This document shows positions 24,401-36,500 of a DNA stretch of 64,000 nt, piece after piece. The stretch comes from Salticus scenicus (Eukaryota; Arthropoda; Arachnida; Araneae; Salticidae). Every line of letters begins with the position of its first letter. Within the stretch, counting starts at the first letter, position 1. The position numbers and the translations under genes are program-made. The notes under the pieces were generated by a model. That model did not search any database. It was not told where the DNA came from and was given only the letters and a program-made list of their open reading frames with translations. The stretch covers positions 202,954,927 to 203,018,926 of the forward strand of contig OZ005660.1 in NCBI GenBank assembly GCA_963930645.1. The letters run 5' to 3'.

Positions 24401-24535
24401 TTCTTGTAACTGTGCTAAGAACCCAGCACAAGAATCGATGTCACAAGTTTCAGTTTCTAAAATGTTTTTTACCTTTACAGTAAATTTTGTAAAGGTACCT
24501 CGATAAGAACCGCGTAATTTAGTTGCGGCTTCCAT
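21464..24535 (-). CDS. BEL/Pao polyprotein, N-terminal part (gag, protease, RT), interrupted
   Basis: The ATG at 24535 opens a 1023-codon frame. Residues about 130-290 fit the BEL gag region (DUF1759; FKLPKIELQKFDGNLKDWL). Zinc knuckles follow at about 355-420 (CVFCDKPHLSAEC, CFKCLKLNHISSSC, CAICGKPHHTLLC). The aspartic protease (DUF1758) has its catalytic D near residue 479, in IIDSASQRSYI; DSAS replaces the common DSGS. RT follows, with YVDN in place of YVDD (Tyr about 887, in MYVDNCVTSC). The frame then runs through the Pao RT C-terminal region (RFILSLASKIFDPIGFLCPV) and stops within the inserted transposon soon after LPDDIE. The product would be a Gag-Pol precursor processed in virus-like particles. 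The gene is open up to the insertion, so only that insertion disables this half. Confidence 0.9.
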   Translation of the reverse strand: MEAATKLRGSYRGTFTKFTVKVKNILETETCDIDSCAGFLAQLQEKYSKVETLDKEILQILQSDEKCTQTMLDSEIESADNYSSTYIDLKTKLERRINLPSDLNSSVLENESNSKRSFKLPKIELQKFDGNLKDWLSFWGLFKKIHEDPNISEVDKFQYLLQSTQKGSRAREVVESFPVTAENYSQAVDCLHTRFGRKDVLIEVYVRELLSLVLSNTVNQEHKLPIVKLYDKLETQLRSLKMLGVTSDKYASMLYPLVESCLPIDLLRIWERHLNSVSLSSEDKSFNKLETLMQFLRNEIQGEEKINLATSGFGFENKPKKFNTIKSKNFLTHNKIIPTGMELLTSSQSKQNREQECVFCDKPHLSAECRKVANLTYDQRKQNVMKRGGCFKCLKLNHISSSCRSRCNCAICGKPHHTLLCKNDPKSAAHAQRVKNDKNTSDQDTTLSNVSSTPSVLLQTLVINLRGENRILKIRAIIDSASQRSYILENTAKKIGYKPIRKEKLKHSLFGGSNTNTLTHNVYKAYLSDVSETYRCNFEVLSQPTICFTMPPVTQELCEDDLSGTGIYLEDCLNPIELLIGADVAGKLMTGKLKNLKSGLTAIETRLGWTVMGRTKKFTEDTENLVVTSMLAREVKISDLWELDVLGIKDPAEKQSKEELEEASKNHFEKTLSRDDDGRYVVKLPWIEGHQELPDNKTIAERRLKSTVRTLKNKGLIEDYEEVFCQWLGEEIIEEVNTDEFEKIDCHHLPHRAVIKEHSTTTIRPVFDASAKEKNSYSLNDCLAKGPNYMELIPNILNKFRLNKYGVVSGIRKAFLQIRIDEEDCDFLRFLWWEGGDPNKVKIYRHRRVVFGVNCSPFLLGATLNFHLSNVPDYLQETASKLKNSMYVDNCVTSCSSEEEVVNFMAQSKEIMSAGCFDLRGWIGNGLPPSVYGIPEEDFPETVSVLGLNWNILEDTLYCSLKFDECENANLSKRFILSLASKIFDPIGFLCPVTLIAKIIMQECWRRKLPWDAKLPDDIERVQ

Positions 24536-25053
24536 AATTCAAATAAAGACTGATAAAATAATAAACAAACACTTCAAATCAAAGCTTCATAAAACGAGAA
24601 CAAAAAATATTCCGAAATCGAAAGTAATTCTGGGAAGAAAACATCAGAATTCTAAATAATGTTTTGAGAACAAAAACATTCAATTTTCGAAAAACTTTGA
24701 TTCAAAATAACAATTTTCATATAAAATAATAATCTTCTTTATTAAATCAAAATATGCAAAATCAATGTAAAATCAAAATATGCATTCATAGAATATGTAT
24801 TAACATTTTCTTCAACATAAACAAATTCTTCATATTGCTCCAAATATCAAATGAGCAGTTCAAAAATAAACATACATTTTATGTTTTCAAAATTATTCTC
24901 AATAATACTTACAAAAAGTATTTCAAATTTTTAATGTTATCTTCTCATAAAAATGAGATCATATTTCAATTAGAATAAATTATATTCTATTTCTATACTT
25001 TATTCATTAGAACAAATTAGAATTTATTACTTAGAACAAATTTTTCTACCGGC
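24536..25053 (-). other. BEL/Pao untranslated leader
   Basis: AT-rich, non-coding sequence between primer site and gag ATG; the packaging signal would be expected here, but nothing can be pinned down. Confidence 0.6.
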
Positions 25054-25073
25054 GTCCCTGTGAACGGGCGCCA
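25054..25073 (-). other. BEL/Pao primer binding site
   Basis: Five bases inside the 5' LTR, the - strand reads TGGCGCCCGTTCACAGGGAC. It starts with the TGG that pairs with tRNA CCA ends. I do not assign the tRNA; the start TGGCGCCCG resembles lysine-tRNA primer sites. Confidence 0.65.
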
Positions 25074-25078
25074 TTAAA

Positions 25079-25503
25079 TGTCCCGTCAGGTTTTATAAAT
25101 TTCATAAGAAAGAGGATAAAATATTTCTTACCCGACAGGTCTTGTTCTTTTTCGCCGGCTTATTCTAAGTAATCACAAAAGAGTTGAAATGAACACAGCT
25201 CATGTTTCACGACACAAACGTTTAATTAGACGCACTATTTACATTTTATGTACATAATTGTTTCATTAATATCTGCAGCTATCACAATATTTAATATTAG
25301 CTGCCAAGCATTTAATATTAGCTGTCGAGCGTCAAAAGAACGCTCTTCCATATCCTTGCGGATTCACAATCCTTCTTTTACAACAGAAAAACAAAACTTT
25401 TTATCATCAGAAAAAAACCATGTTGCCAATCAATAATAAATAAAAATAGGCAGACGATCTCCAGTGGAAGAACAGCCCGCCTCCTGACGGCAAGAATGGG
25501 TCA
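25079..25503 (-). repeat. BEL/Pao 5' LTR
   Basis: 425 bp copy of the LTR at 17056-17480. As the 5' LTR of a - strand element it holds the element's promoter, which fires away from the SmF-like gene. Confidence 0.95.
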
Positions 25504-25789
25504 CCTGTAAACGAACAGTCAATGATTTCCTTACCCTATTCTACATGAGACATGTTTTCATGCATATGAAAAATATATATTCGTTTCATTGGGCAGTCGA
25601 CAGATGTTAAATTCTACTTACCTGCAATTTCCCCCATAGACGTAATGTATTTGAATACTTTTGAGTGTCCCTGCCCTGTAAACGAACCATCTGCTTCATC
25701 TCAACGAAAAGAAGCATCCCTATACGATACACATTTAAAATACCGAGTTTGGAATTTTTGCTACTATTTGTTCTTGAGATAGGCTGTTT

Positions 25790-25866
25790 CGACCGGTCAT
25801 GGTATGGATCAAATGTCTCAGGAATCAATTGTATCAGTCGAACTGATTCAGTGTTTGAACACAGCT
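25790..25866. other. Sequence resembling the ends of the 19900-21476 transposon
   Basis: Contains tcgaccggtcatgg, then tcgaactgattcagtgtttgaacac, echoing the gaccggtc, cgttcagtg and gttcag motifs of that element's ends. It may be a decayed relative. It lies about 200 bases upstream of the SmF-like start codon. Confidence 0.3.
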
Positions 25867-26067
25867 AGAGTCAAATATCCATTTTAGCTCCATGATTTTA
25901 TTACAAAAGTGGATTCACTTTTATTTTAACTGTATTTTTACTTGCCGCAAAATTTTAGTTCGACCAATCAACGTGCACGGTATTTCTCATTGTGTCTACT
26001 TTTGTGTTAACACTATAAAATTAACTAAAGTTGATTTTTATCAAAAGTTTTATTATAGTTTTAAAAT

Positions 26068-26103
26068 ATGAGCTCCGACAAAAAAGATTCCGGGGACCGA
26101 TTG
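26068..26103 (+). CDS. SmF-like gene, coding exon 1
   Basis: Encodes MSSDKKDSGDRL from the first ATG; the donor gtatgt starts at 26104. Without EST data, the 5' end of the transcript is unknown, and no TATA box is convincing in 25870-26067. Confidence 0.7.
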
Positions 26104-27232
26104 GTATGTACAATATAATAATTTCTGTATTACTTAAAAAGATACTTTATTCAGAAAGATAAGCCGGTTGGATCTACTGTATAAAATGTACTGAAAAGCC
26201 GGCACTGAACAATGAATTTTAAGTAAACACATGTAAAGGTTATTTTATGTATTTTGGCATTTATGTCTTTGTTTGCGATTTTTTTTATACTCTTTAATTG
26301 GACCGTTGTTTATTTGCAAAACTTTTGACGTAGGAAAGTCAGTAATTGTTCAAATTTCTGTTTCATCGAATCTTTTGTTCTTATTTGTGATTTAATTAAT
26401 TATATCATTCAGCGGATAATTATGTTACTGTTAGTCCATGTGACTGCAATTCCAACTATCCAAAACTCTAGGTCATTGAAGAAAATAAAATTTTTCCGAA
26501 AAGTTAATTCTAGTTTATCTGAAATTTACTAAATTCTCTAATATATTGTTGAAATGTAGGTAAATCTTTATTTAAATATTATAGTTAAACTTGCTAACAT
26601 AACTTTTTGCATATTAATAAGAATTCTCACCTATTTTTATTGAAAATCGACAACAATTATGATTTTAGCCATTTTCTGTTGTATACTAAATTGACATCGT
26701 CTTTGGGTGGTATTTTTATTTTAAAAAATCCCTTCATTCAGTTCTGACATTAGGCTTAATTTGACTGTGCATAGTTATAATATGCAACTCATTATTCAGA
26801 TTTGACTGGATTTTGCCCGACCCGAAAAAATCAGTTTGTTTTTCGAAATCCTTATTTAAAATTCCAATTTTATCTAACTTACAATAAACATATAAATACA
26901 AAACAAATATTTACATTATTAGAACATGAATAAAGAATTTTCAGAAATATTGGAGCATGGGTGAATGTTTTCAGTCTGTTGACAGAATTCAGTCTTTTGT
27001 GCTATAATACAGATAGGCCAATTTTATGGAATTAATCTTTGTTAGGGGCAAATAAAGGTCCCAATTTTTTTCTGAATCAGCCCCTATTAATGTTAATTCA
27101 GTTATATTAATAAATAATTTTCCTAAGTTTACATACTTATGATTATTAATGTAACCCTTGGAAATGTATGTTTTGAATATCTACATACTTTATGTATGAG
27201 TTTATTAAATTTGACCCAATATTACATTTACA

Positions 27233-27271
<39 letters not shown>

Positions 27272-30200
27272 TTCAGTAAGTGAAAATTTTTTACTTTCAC
27301 CCATGTATTAGAGGTTCTCAAACTGCTCTGTAGAAAAAATTCCCCATGGAAAAAAATAAGTTATCTTATTAAAACAGAATATATTTAAAAGCAAAATAAG
27401 AGTCGTTTATTAATACAAAGAAAACTGGGACTCCGTAATGTAAAGTATAAATTAAATTCAAATTTTAAAAAAATCTCAAAACTTTAATAATGCAACAGTG
27501 TTAAGTAAAATGTAGAGGGACAATAATTAAAAAAAATTTGTGAGAATTTAATGACTATGAAAAATTTAATAAAGCAACACTTAAATAATTATTAAAATCC
27601 AGTTTTTTGTTGTAAAGGGCACATAAACAGAATTAAAAAATAAAGAACAACTATTAATTCAGGGTTGCCACACTACCTGGAGAACCTGGAATAGTCAGGG
27701 AATTTGAAAATTGATTATAAAAGTCAGGGAATTTGAATATTTTACAGGGGGTGAAACTTTTCAGGGGCTACCCCTGAATTCAGGGCTTTTGAAAATTTTT
27801 CTGTCTTTGAATTTCATGTAAAATTACTTTGTTTTTGCAGAAATTTCACATTTTGAATGTTTAATTTGCCTTATAATGAATGTATTACAAAGTCTGCAAA
27901 TATCACTTAATGTAGATAGCCATGTGATATATTAATAATAAATATCCCCTATCCAGTTTTCAGGCTTTTTGCAAGCTAGGTAGTTTCACCCCTGATTTTA
28001 GCCTGAATGTGGAAAAGTCAGGGAATTTCATATGAATACCAAAAAAATAAAAAAAATTTCCACCAGCGTAGGGTCATTTTTCTTTCCTTTTTTTTTTTTT
28101 TTTTTTTTAAGTTTCTGTCGTTTGCTTTAAACACCCCCACCCTTCTATTCTGCCCATGAAAGAAATTTCTTATCTCGCTTATAAGCAACAGATGCTATGT
28201 CACTATATGCAACTTTTATTATATGTAACTTTTGTGATTTCAAGTGGTACCATATACCATAATGATTTTGCCCTCAACACAACCAGTGCTGAATATACGG
28301 TTAGACTAGAATTTTCTTAGACTATTTCTAGAAAAGTCAGGGAATTTCATTCTCTTGCTTGAGAGCTTGAGTGGCAACCCTGTTAATTGTAAAAATAATT
28401 TAGGAATTTTAAAATTAAATTTAAAGACTTCAGAAATTTTTAAAATTTTGATTTTAACAAATAATTAATATTTATTTTTTTAAATTATCCTTTTACGAAT
28501 GGTATACTTAATGGTAAAAAAAAGGAAGAAAAAATTCCTGAACAGTGAAATCCTATTACGTGGTACCCCCTTACACTTTTTGGCATCTTTTGTTGGCGCG
28601 ATCCCCGCCGGCTCGGAGGCGTGATTTATTTTCGAAGATGGCGTCTGTTGATGTTTTAACGATCGTTTTTACATGCAAATGAAATTGAAAAAATATAATC
28701 GTTAATGAAATTTTAAATACAAAAAACATCAATAAATACCATTTTTAAATGTAAATCACACCCACGAGCTGACGTGGATCGCACCAACGAAAGTCGCATT
28801 CAAAATAATAAAAATAGTACTAAAATGTATATTATTAAAAGAAAAATATTTAAATTTCCTTTTTCTTTCTGTACATTGCAGGAGTCGGTATTCTTTTGAA
28901 CTGGTGCGGTCAGTTTAATTACTGCTGTTTGCTCGCTTCGCGAGCATTAAAACAAAACAAAAAGCATCACTGGACACCCCTAATTCGTGGGGCATGAATC
29001 AGTAAAAGCATGAAAATTGATGGAGCCGCGGCCACTGGTCTGCTGTTTATTAAAACAAAAAAAGAAAACATCACTGGACACCCCTAATTCATGGGACATG
29101 AATCAGTAAAAGCATGAAAATTGATGGAGCCACGGTCACTACGTTTTCTGCTGTTTGCGAGCATTTAAAAAAAAAAAAAAAATCACTGGGGATAACCCTA
29201 ATTAGCGATGCATGAATCAGTAAATGCATGAAAATTTGTATAGGCCACGAACAGTACACTTGCTGCTGTATGCATGCTTCACAAGCATTAAAACCAAAGA
29301 AAACATCACTGGGCACCCCTATTTTGAGGCCCATGAATCTAAAAATGCATGAAATATGTACTGTGGTCAGTTTTCTGATGCTAGATCATTAAACAAGCAT
29401 TATAAATAAATAAATAATTAATCACTGAATGCATCTAATTAAATCAGGTGCATGAAAAAATCTATACTGAAGCAATGACTGTCATGCCTTATCATTTTTC
29501 TTTGTAAATTTTTAAAAAATATATAAAAATACTCTGAAAAAATTTTGTTTTTAACTTTAAAAAAATCATTTAAAAACAGTAAAATCTAGAATTAATCTTA
29601 CTTAGATACCGTGGCGGCTTTTAAAAAAGTGGAAGAGAAGATAAAAACCATCTTTAACAATTGAAGATCCTCACGTAAAAGGAATATTTTGAATTAATTT
29701 TAAATTAAAATCTGCTGTTACGATACGAAAGCTAAACCAATTCTAATTTTAACACTTCTGGTGGCTCCCGCTATGCGACTAATCCAATGAGATGAAAGTG
29801 CTGATGGGTTGCACTAAGAGAAGCAAGAGAGGAGCAAATTCACGTGACCGGCGAATTGGTTTGCCAGGCGCAACACGTTATCGCTAGTTTTGGTGGGGTA
29901 CCGTTAAGTAGGATGAAACCCACACATTAAAACAATAACTTACAATGCTGAGGTGCATATAAGATAGAGCAGCACTGACCGAAACTCGGTATTATCAATT
30001 TAACATTGTTAATATACTGTGATAATTCACTTTGTCATATTAATTTCAAATATGTTGAAATTTTGGTAAAAATAATTTTCTTTAAATACACAAAGTATAA
30101 TTATAATTCTTCTATGTGCATAAATATAAACATGCCTTTTAAAAATATTGGTTTGTATGGTAATACTAATATCTAAATAGAATAATTTTTAATTAAAAGT

Positions 30201-30489
30201 TTATCTTATTTCACAGAAATATAATATGTGTAATTTACTTATCTATTAGATAATTAAAAAATATATCTATAAAATTTATGATCAAGTGGGGTAAAGTGGG
30301 TAGTCAAAATATATGGTTTAAAAATCCAAATTATTTTTATTTATATTTGCAGTTTGAGTTGGGTATTATAATTGGCTGTTGAAAGTTCTATCCAGACATA
30401 GATAATATACACGAACGCGCGAACGCCGTTCGCGGAAAGATTTTCTTCCTTGCAGAAAATTTTTCAGCATTCATTAAAAAAAAAAAAAA

Positions 30490-30520
<31 letters not shown>

Positions 30521-33500
30521 CCTAATTCGTTGAATTCTATGAATTAATTTCTTCTGCTTTCAAAAAAGTCGCGGATATCGTTCGTTAAAAAAAAAAAAGA
30601 AAAAAAAGAAGAAAGAAAGAAAGAAAAAGAAACCCCGTTAACGATCGGCAAAGCCTCCAGATTCCCAATCTCTCTACATCTACAACATAAATGTCAATAT
30701 TCTTTTTAACCTTGCATTATGACGTTCTAGAACCCATAAAGAAATAAAATTGTTAAATATATCTTGTTCATGGAATTATTTTTTGCCCTTTCCCCCTTTT
30801 CTTATCTATAACTAGCGATCAGCAGTCAAGTGTTCTGCATAAGTCGTTTATATCCCAATCTTACTCCATGACAGTATTAATTTTAAATTCGCTTTTTGGA
30901 TTCTAGAATTAGAAACGAAAGAGTTTAATATTTCTTATTATGTAATTAATTTTTTTTACTTAACCTCCCCCCCAACCTTTCCCATCTTCAAACAGTGACC
31001 AATGACCAATTCTGGAAACAGTAAAGCGATAGAAGTAATCGATATTTCTCACATACGTAATTATTTTTAGATTTTATTACTAAACTTGATGAATCTATTT
31101 TTTCTCAATTAAATTAAAAATTTGTTTCATATCTATACCAAAATTGTAAACAAAATAATAAAGAAAAGATTTTCTTTTTTTTTTGTAGGAATTTTTTTTT
31201 CTAAATCAATTTATGAAAATGCTTTATTTTGAATTTTTTTTTTTTTACCTTAGTTATATATTTGTTGTTTTATGACTTTATTTGAACCTTTTTTTTTTTT
31301 TTTTTTTTTGGGGGGGGGGGGTTGCAGAAAATTTTTCATTGCGATTTATGTGTTTGCAGAAAGTTTTTCATTTTATCTAAGTATGGTTCTATCCCACAAT
31401 TTATGAGTGGCAAAACCTTAAATGGGCTCTTCCCACCGTCGTCTGCTCAATCACGTGATAGAGGAAAAAGAATAATCTAATTCTGAGAATCGAATTCAAA
31501 TAAATATTGTTCTTAAGAACAAAAATTTTAATATTTAATATAAAATAAAATAAAAGTAATATTGTACATTTGTAGACAGTAGAATAGTTTTATTTGTAAA
31601 TTTAATAATTTTTAAAAAACATTTTGTGTTTATTTATTTTTACCTATAAGAATCGATTTTTGTATTTTGTAGTGTAACTGTAACATTAACTGATCTAGCA
31701 ATAAATAATAGCTTCTTGTGGAATGTTTACGGATTATAAATTGAAATTTTAAAATGTTTTCATTTAATTTAATTGCGTAAAGGTGTTACAACAAGTTATT
31801 TAACTTAGTTACTGGTCTAAATGGATTTATGCAGTACGATATTGCACTGTCACTGATTCAAGTACGAAAAATCAGAGTATTTAAACATGGTCTTCATGAA
31901 CATCAATAACAGGTATAAACTAAATGATGATTGCGAATGTATACAGCAAACAAAAGATGATGAATAATGATATAAAATGGATTAAAAATGATGATGTATA
32001 AAAAATAACACAGATTAAATACGATTGATCAAAAATAAGAATAGAAAATGTTATTTCAGCAATCGCTCTAGATAAACAAGATTTCGTCTGCTATTTGTTT
32101 TTCCTCTATCATGTGACCTCTGACGTCAGGTGGGAAGAGTCCATTGAAATAGGAAAATTTCAACCCTATGTTGTCTATTATAACTTTCAACTCGAGTCCT
32201 GATTATTGAAGAATTTATATTACTGTGTGTGTCATATCTTTAGTTGGACATTTCTGTTGCTGTTTAAAGTTACAGGTAAGGAAAATATAATCTGTTTTTA
32301 ATTTTATATTTTGAAAGTGGGGGAAAAGTAGGTATGTTGTTACACGCAACATTTCAACCAAGGCTTCCTATATAACACATGCTACCCATTTGCTGATTTT
32401 CCCTTGTCCGCGAAGAATTGTTATAGATGGCGCTACCAGCCAGGTCTTTTAGGGATATTGTGTACATAATATCCTTATACTGACGATGAATATCCCTACG
32501 TTAGGGAAAATTGAGAAAAAAAGTGGAAAAATTAGCCTAATCCATGCATAATCACATGAAATTTCTTACAAAACCAAACAAAAGTCCCTAAGAAGTTAAA
32601 ACCCGTTGCTACATCCTGAAAATATTGCTAAAAGTCCCTATGTCTAGTGACAAACTCTTATAATTGGCAACACTGTAGGGATTTGTGTCTTTTTAAACGC
32701 AATTTATATTTTATTTTATATTTAAATCTTTCTTCTTTTTTTTTTTTTTTTTCTATAATTTTGAAAGATTAGTTGATTATTGTGGGAGGTAAACTTTTTT
32801 TTTTACGCAATACTTATGTAGTATTTTAAAAAAAGCTCTTACAATTTCGTCTATGCTACCATGTTATCCAATGAGTATTTAAGAAATTCCATCCCACACT
32901 CTAAGCGCCATCTAATGAGTAATACACTTTCAAAGGCGGACATTTTCTCCCATAGAAGACCGCCGGAATGGCAAGTCTGATATTATATAGGGAGTCTTGA
33001 TTTCAACAGCTTCTTTATAATTGATAAGCCAGGTATTTCACTTTGATTATTTATGGTAAATGATTGAAACATAAGATTATGTAATGTCAAAATTATCTCA
33101 AATAAAACATGCTTCTTCATACTAAAAAGAAAAGAGCCAGAGATATACATAGTTCGATGTTTCTTCTGTTTTTGTAGGTCATTCTTACATAATTTAGATT
33201 GTTTTTCAAGTTCTTAGTATACAGGGTGGTTATAATTAAACTTCCCCTATAAACAGCATCCTACCGCACAAACGGGAGGACGGAATGCAGCGAAATTTGG
33301 TATATAGACTCTACAGGGACGTAGCGAGAGGGGGAGGGCAGGCTGCCCCGCCAGTGTTGAAGATAGATAATCCAGCCAGCCTAGAAGCAGATGTACTGAT
33401 TGAAGTTTTTTTGCTTTCCGAACACTATAGTGAGGAAAGTATTGTAATCATGTCAAAAATCCAAATTTGAGATTTTGATGTTTCTATGCGTTTCGAGGTC

Positions 33501-36500
33501 CCCCAAGTCCGTTTTCACTATTTTTGCGATGGTGTGTGTATGTCTGTGACAGGGTTGGCAAGTTTCTTCCAAGGTGGAAAAAACCGTGGAAAAAACCGGC
33601 CGGAAGAAATAGGTTTCTTCCAAGTGGAAGAAATGGAAGAAACTGTTTTTCTTTAATATTTATTATATAAATTGTAATTAATGCATTTTTTCAAATTAAT
33701 AACCTCAAGTAAACTTAATTACACCTATAAAAAGTTAATTATTAATTGTGTATGCTAAATTAATAATTACATGATGTTTTAAGTCAAGATCGTATTACAT
33801 ATCAAAATACACAAAATTCATTAAAGATAATCGATTTTATTTTAACCAGTAACAACAATGTTACTTCTTTAACTGGTAATTAAATAGTAGTAAATATCAC
33901 TTTCCTCTACTTTCTAATAGAAGACATTTAGTTATTTAAGAGAACAAGTACATGGTAATTACTGTACTACAAAATGTTATCATATCCTCATTTTCTTTAT
34001 TGCAGTGCAACATAGTATAAACAAAAGTGTTTTTTTTTTTTTTTTTTTTGCAGTTGAATATTAAAATTGGTTTCTTAACTTAGAAAAGACAAAAAAAAAA
34101 AAAAAAAAAAGGATAATTTGTAGAGAGGAGTTTAAAAATATTTTGACACACACGTCTAATTCACTGGTTTACCAGCTTAGAATTCATACAAATGATTGTA
34201 TTCTTAAAAAAAAAAAAAAAAAAAATGACAAAAGAAAGAATAGTGAATAAATATTTCGGCTAAAAATTATATCAACTATTATCACTTGTACTATTTGAAC
34301 AAAGTTTTAAAAACATTAGTCTTTTAAAATAAACATTGAAATATGAATGCTAATACATATAAGAAATAGTAGCTAATGTATAATTACATTTTTTTTTTCT
34401 AATTTAATATATTGAATAATAATTTTTGCATATAAAATTATGTATATTTATATATTTATTGTTACGAAAATGGTATATATAGTTTAAAAAAATACTCTAC
34501 CCCTACAGTAGTAAAATTCCATCACCCTGTTGATATTTAAGGTTTGTTATTAAATAACTTATTTTTCAAAAATAATATTTTATATATTAATTAAATAATA
34601 GACTTTAGATTTGATATTATATTACGTTCTGAGCTTAATTCTTTTATATAGTTAATATATTTTAATGTGGAACATCTGTTTTGTGTTCTGTTGGTTTCTT
34701 CCAGTTTTTTCCATTTCTTCCAGTTTCTTCCGGTTTTTTCCACTTTCTTCCACTGTCCTGGAAGAAACTAGTTTCTTCCGGAAGAAACCCAACCCTGGTC
34801 TGTGAGTGAACACGCTAGCGTCTAAACGCTTTGTTCGAATAAGCTGAAAGTTGATATACGTATATTTTAAGTAGAGATGGAACGAAGCTTTGGCCTGGCT
34901 GAATGAACGTGATTCGGCCTATAACAATTAATGTTGTGAATATTCTTCTAACAATTATTATTATATAAAATATTGTCATTTAAGTTATGCACAATGGTAC
35001 CTTATAATAAAACATAGTAGAAATTTGTATTTAATTTGTAAGTTTGGATGCATGAACCAGAAATCATACAATAATACTATTTAAATTGGAAGTTGCTAAG
35101 AAATAAGTTACATTAAATTATATTTAGATAACAATTTAATTATATGAAGAGCTTTAGTTGCTTTAAAATAAAGCTATTAAAATATTGCACGAAAAATTCT
35201 TTAAATATTTCTAGCTTTGAAACTTTGTCATAGTCAATAATCAAGATTAACAATATAGTCAATAATCAAGATTAATCAAGAATTATTGAAAAGAAAAATA
35301 AATAAAAACTGAATTTCTTTTTTTTTTTTTTTTTTTTTTTTTAATAAACCAAAATATGAGAAGGATGCCAATTACTTGCACACATGAGGCGATTGACCAT
35401 CATCTTCATGATCCTCTGGTCACAGTAGGGGATGCCACTTTCGGTCAATGCTTAAAATTGGTTCATTTGTGTTGCAACTGCAACTATTTTTGAAAATTTC
35501 AACTGTTTAATGATGTAGGGTGTAAATATTTTCGTAATTGGCTAATATTATCAAAGTCTAAACAATCAAAACTTTCCAAAATAGTTGCAGTTACAACACA
35601 ACACAAATGAACAAGTTTTGAGCATTGGCTGTAAATGGCATCCCCTATTGCGATTAGATGATTATGATAAAGCTTAGTTTCGTTGTCAGCGGGACAGGCT
35701 GCACATCAAGAAGTTGCGTTTCTGCGACAAGTCTTGAAACAGTAACCTCTTCTTCTATATTAAAATAAATATTTATCATTGATTATTAACCTCTTCTCTA
35801 TATTATAACCTCTCTATATTAAAACTTTAGTAAGATTAATAGTGATATAAAATTTTATAACAGCTTATTAATTTGAATTGTTAAGATAGATTTCTGAAAT
35901 TTTAAAATATTAAGGGAACAAATTGGGAAAAATCTTTTTCCTTTTCTCCCAGTTAAATGCATTTTTATCTCTTTGTAAAGGATTTTTCATCTTCCCATTG
36001 TCGATATTTGACAAGAATTTGGCTTTTTTTTTTTATCTCGAATGAATTTTAATCATTTTACTTTGTAATACAAAAAATAAAAATTAGTGTAGTTCATGAA
36101 ATTTAGTAATAGGGAAAAGGAAAGTGGCGATTAGTAGAATTTTTTAGTTGCTTTTTTTCCCCCTCTATCTAGTTATCCTGTGGCAACTGTTAATTTTGCT
36201 TTATTTATAGATGCAAGAAGCTCAGATTTATATGAACTATGTTCTTTGTTTTAGGTGCCCGTGAACCCAGCCCCACATATAAAATCCCTCTTTGGAAAGA
36301 GAGTTCTTGTGAAGCTGAAGTGGGGTATGGAATATCATGGAACTTTGTCTTGTGCTGACTCTTACATGAATCTACAGGTAATATTTTTTCTTCCTACTTA
36401 AAAAAAAAAAAAAAAAAAAAATTTCATTTCCTTTTTATATTTAAAAATCCAGTATTCATTTACCACATAGTGGATTTACTTGACATATATATATATCAGA

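Larger units (their letters stand above)
17056..25503 (-). mobile_element. BEL/Pao LTR retrotransposon, young, split by a DNA transposon
   Basis: Two 425-bp LTRs bound the element and CCTGT is duplicated at 17051-17055 and 25504-25508. On the - strand the order is 5' LTR, primer site, gag, protease, RT and RNase H, integrase, polypurine tract, 3' LTR, which is the BEL/Pao order. I found no env-like ORF. The element is about 6.9 kb without the insertion at 19900-21476. The LTRs show no difference that I can find by eye, which means a very recent insertion. It ends about 0.56 kb upstream of, and head-to-head with, the SmF-like gene. Confidence 0.95.
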
